A stretch of DNA of 64,000 nucleotides from Henningerozyma blattae CBS 6284 (lineage: Eukaryota > Ascomycota > Saccharomycetes > Saccharomycetales > Saccharomycetaceae), in contig NC_020191.1 in NCBI RefSeq assembly GCF_000315915.1, positions 868,001-932,000 of the forward strand. Reading direction: 5' to 3'. Made by a program: the position numbers and the translations under genes. This document shows, piece after piece, positions 39,339 through 48,400 of the stretch; the stretch's first letter is position 1, and each line of letters opens with the position of its first letter. Below the pieces are notes generated by a model. The model was given only the letters and a program-made list of their open reading frames with translations, was not told the origin of the DNA and searched no databases.

Positions 39339-40748
39339 TTATGAAGCGGTAACTTTTGAATTACTGTTACGCCAATCATCGAAATAAACATTGTTTGAAG
39401 TCAAAGCCATGTCTATATCATCTGTTAAAACCCATGGGTTTTGTTGTTTTACAAATTTAGAAGCAGTTTCGTTAGTAGAGTTTGGTTTCAAAAAAGCTTT
39501 ACTTAAAATGGAAGATGGAGAAGAGATATTACTTGAATCTGAAATGGAATTGATATTATTATAATCTCCGTTGGTAGAAGGAGGAATTGATGATGGTGGA
39601 ACTTGATTCATCAATTGAGAGGACTCACTTACATTTGTATTATTATTGTCAGACATTTGTAAACTCCATAACCTTGGAGCAGAAGGATCGTATAAATCAG
39701 AAATTTCTTTTAAAGTTGGAGAATCAGTATTAGAAGAAAGATACAAGTGTTGTTGATCATTAATGATTTGATTACATTGCTGATAATAAACGACATTATT
39801 GTTGTTGTTAGAAAAAGTGGAATTTGTTGGAGAAATGGTGGGTGTTGGTGTTCCTCTGCTATTAGTATGGTTTATTATTTCATTATCATACATTGAAGAT
39901 GGATTGAAAGTTAAATCAGGTAACGATTGATTACTATTCAAATGAATCATCATGCTTAAATGTTTTGTATGATTTATCGATTGAATCGAATTGTGAATTC
40001 TGCCATCTTGTTCTTGATTTTCTAATTTGATTATGCTTTGTTGATGTTGGTGTTGGAACCCAATGGGAATACTGATATTCTCCAAAGGGTCCATTGAATC
40101 CAAAGGGTCATTTGAGCTTGAATGCAGTGGTAGTGGTGGAGGTGGAGGTGGATGAGCTTGAGAATGAATTTGAGGGAGGTTTTGAGGAATATGTTGTTCA
40201 ATCTTTTGAGATTGTAAGATTGGTCTTTGTAAAGTGGTTGGAGTGAAATTTAACGATTTATCTTTGCTAGATTTCAAAGTAGCTGGAGTTAATGGGGTGG
40301 AGTTTGTTGTTGGAGTTTGTATATCTTGATTAGATGGCTCTTCTTGTTTGATTTGGATATTATCATCTACTGAATAATCATCATCCAATTCCTGTGCAGT
40401 GGTTGGTTGTTGAATTTGAGTAGTATTGAGGGACTCTACAGAGGGGACGAAATCCGCTTCATTCAAGGATCTATATTCGTATAACAAGTTTTGTGCATAC
40501 AAATTATTTTGGAACGTTTGATCTAAATCAGGGAATTGGTCCAATAATTTCTCCATGATATTACAACGAGTTTCCAAATATTGAACATGCAATCTTTTTT
40601 TCTCTCTTGAAAGATGAGCAGCTTTTCTATTTCTCAAGATTCGTTCTATTCTTCGTTGTTCTTTCTCTTCTTTAGTCTTTGCTCTCTTACGCGGAGGCAT
40701 TGTTGATTTAAAATCAGATGGGATTGTAATGGAGGAGTTTGATTTCAT
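39339..40748 (-). CDS. HAC1: bZIP transcription factor of the unfolded protein response
   Basis: Hac1 activates ER chaperone and ERAD genes. The bZIP region (about residues 12-65) is nearly identical to S. cerevisiae: IPSDFKSTMPPRKRAKTKEE, RRIERILRNRKAAH, SREKKRLHVQYLE. The ORF encodes 469 residues, about twice the length of S. cerevisiae Hac1 (238), owing to Gln/Ser/Asn/Pro-rich expansions. It ends DDWRNSNSKVTAS. The DDWRN motif corresponds to the DNWRNP just before the Ire1 splice site in S. cerevisiae, so this frame is the unspliced form. A canonical splice hairpin is not evident (see findings). The start is the ATG at 40748; no other ATG occurs in the roughly 100 nt upstream. Confidence 0.93.
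   Translation of the reverse strand: MKSNSSITIPSDFKSTMPPRKRAKTKEEKEQRRIERILRNRKAAHLSREKKRLHVQYLETRCNIMEKLLDQFPDLDQTFQNNLYAQNLLYEYRSLNEADFVPSVESLNTTQIQQPTTAQELDDDYSVDDNIQIKQEEPSNQDIQTPTTNSTPLTPATLKSSKDKSLNFTPTTLQRPILQSQKIEQHIPQNLPQIHSQAHPPPPPPLPLHSSSNDPLDSMDPLENISIPIGFQHQHQQSIIKLENQEQDGRIHNSIQSINHTKHLSMMIHLNSNQSLPDLTFNPSSMYDNEIINHTNSRGTPTPTISPTNSTFSNNNNNVVYYQQCNQIINDQQHLYLSSNTDSPTLKEISDLYDPSAPRLWSLQMSDNNNTNVSESSQLMNQVPPSSIPPSTNGDYNNINSISDSSNISSPSSILSKAFLKPNSTNETASKFVKQQNPWVLTDDIDMALTSNNVYFDDWRNSNSKVTAS
39346..39374 (-). other. HAC1 region equivalent to the 5' Ire1 splice hairpin
   Basis: The mRNA carries TGGCGTAA, identical to the S. cerevisiae stem at this place. It can pair GCGTAA with TTACCGC, with one bulged C. 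The enclosed loop is 12-14 nt and has CAGTAAT instead of the 7-nt CNGNNGN loop cut by Ire1. Confidence 0.4.
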
Positions 40749-40871
40749 ATTGAGTAGTTTGAAGTGTAATCAATGAGGAGACGGCTGCGGCGGCAGTGGT
40801 GGAGGAGGCGGAGGTGGTGCTGATATTGATGGCGTTAAAACGTTTGAGGAAAAAAAACAACAAAAGTAGTA

Positions 40872-40922
40872 TGCGTGTGTATATATATATGTGCGTGCGT
40901 GCGTGCGTGTGTGCGTGTGTGC
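40872..40922. repeat. GT/GC microsatellite
   Basis: Alternating purine-pyrimidine tract of TG, TA and GCGTGC units, potentially Z-DNA forming, about 125-175 bp upstream of the HAC1 ATG. Confidence 0.8.
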
Positions 40923-42098
40923 TATTAGTGCAAGTGTGTTTAGAGAGGCAGTATGTGTCAGATGTAGGAAGATTTGGGAAATGGGAGGACAAAAAATGGA
41001 AAAGAAAAACCTACAACCAACAAAATTAGATACAACGAAAATAATTGCAAATATGATGAGATAGAAAGATTGATGAGGGAGTTTAGAAGAATAGAATAAA
41101 ATACAATAAAGAAAAAAAATCAAAATCAAAATCAAAATCTATTTTAGGAACCGGATATGGTGATTGAATTTCTCTAATTGGTAATGGAGAGTGTCTTAAT
41201 CCAGAGAGATTTAACGGGATTATTTCTTGAGAATAATAATTAGAGAGTGAGTCTAATTATGTTTATCGATATTTGATTCTTTTTTTATTTTTTTTATTTT
41301 TTTTCCAAACAATAGGATAAGATGATTGTAAACGTTAACTTAAATAGGGAATTGTCGCGAAAAACAACGGACGGAAGGCAATTAGGGGAGAGAGAAAAAT
41401 AAGCAGCGGTTAAAAAAGGCGGAAGGGTCCTGAATAGGAAGCAAACGCAGAAGCAGAAGAACCAGAAAAAGGCAGAGAGAGAATCTGAGAGGAGATCTGA
41501 GCGGATCTGGGAGGAGATTTCAAGGCACGGCGGAAGCGAGGGCAGCGGACAGAATGGGCAGCGGAGTGGTGCTGCTTTGGGACACGCGGCAGACAGAAAA
41601 AGTAGTGGGCTTTGGCTTGAGTGTGGGCTTGAGTGTGGGCGTTTCTTTTTCTTTTGTATGCTGTATCCTATAATATATGTTATTATTCTTTCTGATTTCT
41701 ATTTGTGGGAGGTACCAGGGGCCTTATGTAAAAAAATGTTTCAAAGATGAATGGGCCAAGGAAAAAACAGAAAATGTTTCAGAAATAGAAGCGTAACGAG
41801 AAAGCGTAACGAGAAAGTGTGCCGGGGTTTGGGTAACAGCCAAGGAACGTGACGCTGGATATATAATATGCAAAGCTATAGAGAGTGGGAGGACAGAAAA
41901 AAAAGTAAGATGGATGATAACAAGAGGTAAGACAATGATGTGGCAAGGAAAGAAAGAGGAAGATGTTGGAAAGAGGGCGAGGCAGGGTTGGCAGGCGACG
42001 TATATATATGGTTTGTATTGTAAGTATTGTGCCCTGCCACGCAGGCCGGTTGTCCATGCTGCAAAATGACTTATATATGTGGGCGTGTTTGTTTTGTA

Positions 42099-42134
42099 TT
42101 GTAAGAGCGGTTGTAAGAGCGGTTGTAAGAGCGT
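42099..42134. repeat. 12-bp tandem repeat, three copies
   Basis: TTGTAAGAGCGG three times; the third copy ends in T. Confidence 0.85.
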
Positions 42135-42228
42135 TTGTACGGTCAATGGAAGGAGCTGGTTGTCATGATCCTCAAGAACAGGGCCGAGTGGGATATCCTA
42201 TACCAAATCCAAAAGCAAATCGAAGAGT

Positions 42229-42287
42229 AAACGCAAAAGTAAACGCAAAAGTAAACGCAAAAGTAAACGCAAAGTAATCGCAAAAGT
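42229..42287. repeat. 12-bp tandem repeat, about five copies
   Basis: AAACGCAAAAGT occurs three times exactly, then as an 11-bp variant and a variant AATCGCAAAAGT. Confidence 0.85.
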
Positions 42288-42645
42288 ATATAGTGAAAGC
42301 AAGAGTTAAAAAAAGAAGTAAACCCAAACGATATAGAGAAGAGAGAAAAGAAGTGAGAGAGTTTAGTAGGGCGGTTCTCCTTAACGTTCTGTGAACCGAA
42401 CAAGGACTCCCAGAAAGCACCGTAGAAGGGAGTATGACGACGTGGGGAGAGCCGAACGTCAGAGAACGCAGTGGACGAGAAATGGCAGGGCTGCAGAGAA
42501 CCAGTTGCAGTCAGCACAACCGCACAGAAAACAGGGCACGGCAGTCGTCGTAAGTCGTAGCCGCAGGCAGAAAAAGGCCGGCCCGAACGGGACGCGTAAA
42601 GCCGACGCGCCCTGAGACGCGGCCGCAGCACGGATCCGATCGCGT

Positions 42646-42665
42646 GCGATCTATCGTGAGATCGC
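42646..42665. repeat. Inverted repeat in GATCG-rich sequence
   Basis: GCGATCT and AGATCGC are perfect 7-bp arms around a 6-nt loop. A further palindrome, CCCGATCGGG, lies nearby at about 42688, and CCCGATTG recurs three times to 42770. Confidence 0.7.
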
Positions 42666-42830
42666 GAGATCGAAAAGCAATCTGAAACCCGATCGGGCTA
42701 GATCGCAGGAGCCCGGGAATGCCGAGGGCCCGATTGATTGGCGCAGGACCCCCGATTGAATACCCGATTGGGACTTGCACGATGACAGCATAAGCCTTTT
42801 CTTTTTTCTGTAGGGGTTTTTTTTGCTTTT

Positions 42831-42889
42831 TCTTGCTCTTGCTCTTGCTCTTGCTCCTGCTCTTGCTTCTGCTTCTGCTTCTGCTTTTC
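42831..42889. repeat. TTGCTC/TTCTGC hexamer array
   Basis: About nine pyrimidine-rich hexamers (CTTGCT then TTCTGC type). Confidence 0.8.
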
Positions 42890-43556
42890 GCTTTTCGTTT
42901 ATTGCTTTCGTCCCACTATTCTTGGCTGGCCAGCCGCACGTCCTTGCTTTCCTTTATTTCTTCTTTTTTTCTTTGTGTGTGGGGTGTTTTCTGTGGCCAG
43001 CTGATAAGACAAAAAGGGCTCCTTGCATGGAGCTATGCGATTGTTCAATGACTGCGAGTCTCAGAGTGGGAAATGTCCTTACCCCCCGGACAATGTCCTA
43101 GGACATTTGCAAATTGAATTGCTGGAAACGGCATCGCGGAGATCTCGGGTAGGACGGACACTAAGGAACCCCACCCCCGAAGCGGAAATATCTGGCCGGG
43201 GAATGTTGCACAGAATACGCCGTGGATTATCAAAGGTGTGCCTGTGTGCCTGTGTGCGTTGTGCGTCTTTTGTCTGTGCAACCGATCAGACGTAATGGCT
43301 ATTGTAAATTCAATGGCAAATTTGCCATTGCCATTGCCATTAGCTGAAATAATCTATCGGCCCAATATCCGTTTCAGGTCAAGGGCCACGGCGTATGTCG
43401 TTAGATCTATCCTTATCTACCTACACTTACATACGGGGTTATTACTATTTTGCTTTTGTGCTATCTATTATTACATTTTAATAGAAAAAAAAAAAAAAAC
43501 GTACAACAATATACAATCATACAAAAGACGTAATACACATAGAGTGGTAAGACATT

Positions 43557-44267
43557 TCATGCCTCTTCGGTTTTTGCAATCGAGCTCCTGGTGAACGGAT
43601 TAATCAAAGTTGCCTCTTGATAAACTTTTTCCAGTTCGTCTCTAATATTCACTTGCTCCTGTTCTTTTTGAAACTCTGGATCCACTTGCAAATATGCCTT
43701 TTCAAACCATTGCAATTGTAAAATACTCTCCAAAATATCCGATCTGGCTGTATGTGCCTTAACTTTCTCAGGCATTTGACTTAGCAATTTCGGATTACTG
43801 CGGCGACATACTTCAAAGATCGAACTCACGTCCACTATCCTATAATGTAAATGGTTTATGAACGCAGGATATTCTCTCAATAAGAATAACCGGTCCATAT
43901 GCACTGAGTTCCCACTCAATACACCCATCTTTTTTTGAGGAATCCATCTCCGAATAAATTCGGTCAATTCTCTCTGACCTTGTTCCAATGTAATAGTAGA
44001 CTCAAGACACCGATGGGTAAGCCCGCTGGCACCGTGCTGTCTTAAACACCACTCACCCATCCCATCAATCTCTTTGGTGCTCATCTTTAGTGTAGTCTCA
44101 TGGATAGCAAGAGGTTTCAAACTACATCCATCTGTAATTACACAACAAATCTCCATGATTCGGTCTTTCAAATGATCCAACCCTGTCATTTCACAATCAA
44201 CCCATACTAAAGGTTGTCTAATCCTTTTGCTTATCCCAGTTATGCTTTTGCTTATGCCTTGGCTCAT
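43557..44267 (-). CDS. REX2: Oligoribonuclease/RNA exonuclease Rex2
   Basis: DEDDh 3'-5' exonuclease of the oligoribonuclease family. In S. cerevisiae it is mainly mitochondrial and also trims small nuclear RNAs. Catalytic motifs: WVDCEMTGLD (Asp, Glu), SGNSVHMDRLFL (Asp), HYRIVDVSS, and HTARSDILESI (His, Asp). The start is set at the ATG at 44267, giving 236 residues (269 in S. cerevisiae). The frame stays open further upstream to 44318 but with no ATG. The short basic N-terminus (MSQGISKSITGISKRIRQ) could be a minimal mitochondrial presequence. Orthologue of YLR059C, placed between HAC1 and RIM15. Confidence 0.93.
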   Translation of the reverse strand: MSQGISKSITGISKRIRQPLVWVDCEMTGLDHLKDRIMEICCVITDGCSLKPLAIHETTLKMSTKEIDGMGEWCLRQHGASGLTHRCLESTITLEQGQRELTEFIRRWIPQKKMGVLSGNSVHMDRLFLLREYPAFINHLHYRIVDVSSIFEVCRRSNPKLLSQMPEKVKAHTARSDILESILQLQWFEKAYLQVDPEFQKEQEQVNIRDELEKVYQEATLINPFTRSSIAKTEEA

Positions 44268-44620
44268 ACTTAATTCGTTGAGTTGGTACTTTTTGATATG
44301 CCATCCACATGCAAACACATTCTATACTTTAAATCCTCTCTCTTTTTTTTTTATCCTTCTATTTCTTTGGTAAATTTTCAAAATTGAAACTTCGCGTTTC
44401 GGAATTTTTCTTTAATTGATATTTGCCTATTCTTATTCCGACACCCAGTTTTTTAGGAAATCTCATCTATATTGGTTTTTCATTTATTTACTGCTACTTA
44501 TTTTAAACACGCATACAAGTATATCAATTGATTAATCGTTTACTTCTTTGTGCGTTGCCCGTTGCAATCTTGACAGCGTGTGGTTTAAGAATGCATACAT
44601 TCATGTTACGTTTAAAGAAT

Positions 44621-44780
44621 GCTTTTTTCTTGCTTTCTTCCTTTTTTGCTTTCTTGCTTTCTTCCTTTCTTGCTTTCTTGCTTTCTTCCTTTCTTGCTTT
44701 CTTCCCTTTTTGCTTTCTTGCTTTCTTCCTTCCTTGCTTTCTTCCTTCCTTGCTTTCTTCCTTTTCATTTCCTTTTCTCA
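44621..44780. repeat. Polypyrimidine minisatellite
   Basis: About 160 bp of TTGCTTTCTTCCTTTC-like units on the plus strand, with G only at regular intervals. The complement matches the GCAAGGAAGGAAAA units upstream of SEC18. Confidence 0.8.
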
Positions 44781-45178
44781 TTGATTTTCATCTTGCCTCT
44801 TTGCTTTGCATCCTACTTCCTGGATCGTCGTCCTGTTTTCCTCATACCACGTTTCGAAGGAACTACGACAATATAACTATATTTGCAACTTCCATCCAAG
44901 ATCTTCCAATTTTTCTTCACTTCTTCACATCTTCAAATCTCGTGACGTTCTCCCATTGTACGGCGCTACCACCCTCCTTCCTTCTCATCCACTCTCACTC
45001 TCGCAATCGGTCCGAACTTGAATCATGGAAACTTGAATTACCCAGAAATAAGAATGAAAAAAAAAGGATCGTCAACTACTTCCATAAACATATATCTTAA
45101 TGCCACTTATTTCATTACACATTTGCATATACAAATTTGCGTAGTCACAGTTACGCATATACATACATATTCACACAT

Positions 45179-45199
45179 ACACACACACACACACACACA
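45179..45199. repeat. CA microsatellite
   Basis: Ten uninterrupted AC dinucleotides about 300 bp upstream of the RIM15 ATG. Confidence 0.85.
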
Positions 45200-45496
45200 T
45201 ATACAAGAACACACAAACGCCCTCATACACACCCCGACTCTTACATATACACTGTTTCTTCTTCTTTTTTTTATTTGATATAAAAAAATAATATAAAATA
45301 TCTTAACTAAACTGTAGAGGTTTCTTCTCTTTTAATTACTAATCCCTTTTTGATCTGTTTGCTTTATTTTTTTTTCCCTTCTTCTTTTTTAACCTTCCAT
45401 AATTCGTAGTTTACTATGATCTCAAATTAAAACGAGCAATTAAAGAATAATAATATCACAACAATAATTAAATCTTATATATACCCAAACTCAATA

Positions 45497-48400
45497 ATGT
45501 TAGTTACAGCTTCATCACCAACTGATTCCGATTCAACCACTTCTAAAAATTCCAATTCCAACTCCAACCTTAAAAGATCAGATTCAAATTCTTCAACAAA
45601 TTCTTCATCTTCCAATATCTCTTCAGATTATGATAATTATTTAAGGATTGCAACTGATAAAAACCCTTGTATTCTTTTAGAATTGGAATTGGATGGTTCA
45701 ATTAGATATATCTCAAAATTATGGTATAGTTTGATTTCCAAACAATCACCCAAAAATATCTCAAATGTCATAATTTCTGATAATCATCAAGATTTAATGG
45801 TATTCCAAACTGTAATGAGAATGATGCTAACAAATAAAAATGCTTGTTATACTGTGACTTTCAACGTGGCAAAAGATGATAAAAAGATTCATGAAAATAT
45901 AAATGAAAATCCAATTGATTATGAATGTAATGAATCAACTTTTAGAAAATCGTCTATAGCTCTCTCTTCAACTGTTCAACAAGATAATATAACCACTTTA
46001 GAAGCTTGTGGGATTCTATTGAATAATAACGATAAAGATTCAAAACCATATTCCATGTGGATCGTCAAACCTTACTTCCAAGAATGGTATAACAATGGTG
46101 ATCTCACAAATATTTTACCACAAGATTTCATTAAAAATTTAGGGTTTGGTGCAACCATTTTTGCTGAATATTTAAATAAGTTAGAGACTCTTGGTATAGT
46201 GGATGAATCTCAACTCCCAGATCCAAATATGGAATTGTGTCGAGTTTGTGAATTGTTTGTTCCAGATTGGTGGTTGGAAACTCATTCTCAACTTTGTATT
46301 TGTGAACATAAAATTCAATCAAGGTTACAATTATTACACGATAATTTAATAGAACAGTATTCTTTATTAGAAAACGTAGAGAATTTACATGAATATAAAG
46401 GTATAAAATTAGATCCACATCCTTTAAATATCCCGGAAAGATTCCGTACTCTTTTGATGAAATTATGCCAATTTGCAATAGATTTAAATTTAACTGATAG
46501 TCGACGTATTGAAATTGAAAATATGTTTGCTCCATCACCTATTCAATTACAACAATATTTTTCTAATCCAAATTCCAATCCACATTCCAATTCTAATTCT
46601 AATTCTAATTCAACAACTAATTTACTTCGAAAGCAATTATCAAATTCAATACTAAATGCTAAAAAGGGAGCCCTAGAGACAACTTCAAATCAAGTTCAAG
46701 ATTTATCAAGAGAAGATAACTCAAAAATTCCAGTATCTAGACCCCATTTGAGATCTTATCAATCTTCAGAATCAAATTCTCCATCTCCATATCAACAAGT
46801 TCATAAAAAACAAAAGGAAAATTCAAAATATGATTCAAGAAAGCATAACACTAATAGTAATGATAATAACACTATTGAGACTAAATTACTCAACCATGGT
46901 AATGTACTTTTACCAACTCGCTCAACTTTAAATCTACCGACTATTTCAAATTTTATTCCACATTCTGAATCACTTTCTCCTCAAGCTATTCCAAATGATA
47001 AAAGAACTAATAAAAATTTAAATAACATTAATACAACTCTTGAAGAACCTTTCCATTCAAATACTATATCAGATTCAAATATTAATTCGGAAACATTAGA
47101 AAATCCATTTTGTTCAAATGGGTTTACTGAAAATACAAAGACTTATATTGATGAAATTCAAAATTGGAAAAATATTTTAAATGAAAAATGTTGTCCTAAT
47201 GACAATGATAATAATACTAACAATGAAAATACTTTTTATTCTATTCTAGAAGGGAAAATTTGTAAATTAAATGAGTTACAAGATCCAAACGTTAGAACTC
47301 TAGCTCAAGATACTTTGAATTTGGCAAGAGATAAAATTGATGCAATCTTAAGATTAGATAACTCTATGATTTACTCCTTAAAATTGAAAAATCAAATTAA
47401 TATGCATGTTATTCAATTAATTCGAGAACAACTTAATAAAAATAGGCAACAAAGCGTGGTAACAATTAATAACTCAAATTCAACACAATCCTTTAATTCA
47501 ATTATACATAATTCCCAAAATGTAAACTTCAATATTATCGATGCTGATCGCACTATTATTGATGACAGTTCTCATTCTAATTCAAATATAAATAATGAAT
47601 ATAATTACATGACAGATGATGAAGATCATGAATTTCTTAATTCATCAAATATTTCTTCTACGTTATATTATCCTCAACCAAAGCGTTTACAACATGAAAT
47701 TTTTTCCCGTGCATATTTACAAGATGATGCAATTCCAAATAACAAGTCAAAAACGCATAGAACTTTATCAAACAAGAGTACAAAATCAATAGCTTCTTCA
47801 ACGGATAATGAAAAACAATTTAATTCGAAATCTATTAATAATAAAAATAATAATAATTCCAAAAATAATAAGTTAAACAACAAAAACAATAATGACAATG
47901 ATAACGATAACAATAACGATAATAATATTAATTCCAATATAGATGTACAATATAATCATGAAAATGCCAATAGCCAAGATACATTATGGCAGGCGCTATC
48001 TAGATCAGGATCTGTTACACCAAAACAACAGATGGACTTCATCAATGATTCTACTCATAATATCAATAAAGGGAATAATAGTAACTCCTGTAATAACTCA
48101 AATCAACAATTTAATTTATCAGGTCAACATTCGAATGTAGTGAGTAAATTCTTAAATAATACTAAATCTTCTTTAACAAGCACTACAACATCCACTCCAG
48201 TAACATACCCACCAAATCCAATTTCACTCTCTACTCCTTCTGCATTTAATACTCCCATATCAGGATCAGTGTCCATGAAGAGAAGTTCTTCTGCATTAAA
48301 CGTTCCTAAATTGAAAACAAGTATTATGCTTACTCCTAGAAGAGGTTCGCCATTGTTTACTTCAATTGTTCCAGGACAAATGCCAAATCCATTAACAACC

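Larger units (their letters stand above)
40749..43556. other. Long HAC1 upstream region, partly GC-rich
   Basis: 2.8 kb between the HAC1 start and the REX2 stop. No gene is recognised, although both strands carry open frames of up to 162 codons because stop codons are scarce in the GC-richer parts (about 41400-41650 and 42380-42780). It contains a G-rich tract (GGTGGAGGAGGCGGAGGTGG at 40798) in what would be the template strand of the HAC1 leader, a GT microsatellite, 12-bp minisatellites and GATCG-rich inverted repeats. Confidence 0.65.
44268..45496. other. Divergent REX2-RIM15 region
   Basis: 1.23 kb between divergent genes; no recognised coding sequence. Pyrimidine-rich throughout on the plus strand, with a long CTTTCTTGC minisatellite (44621-44780) and a CA microsatellite (45179-45199). 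Confidence 0.7.

Noticed and set aside
39158..39391. 77-codon frame downstream of HAC1 as a possible exon 2
   Set aside because: Its LNYFFSPP is only faintly similar to the S. cerevisiae exon-2 peptide, and I find no CNGNNGN hairpin at its edge; mentioned only as a weak possibility.
41724..42631. Open frames of 80-162 codons between HAC1 and REX2
   Set aside because: They contain tandem repeats and poly-Phe/Tyr stretches, overlap on both strands and match nothing known.
44524..45100. Poly-Phe/Leu/Cys and Lys/Glu frames upstream of RIM15
   Set aside because: They are translations of the CTTTCTTGC minisatellite on each strand.
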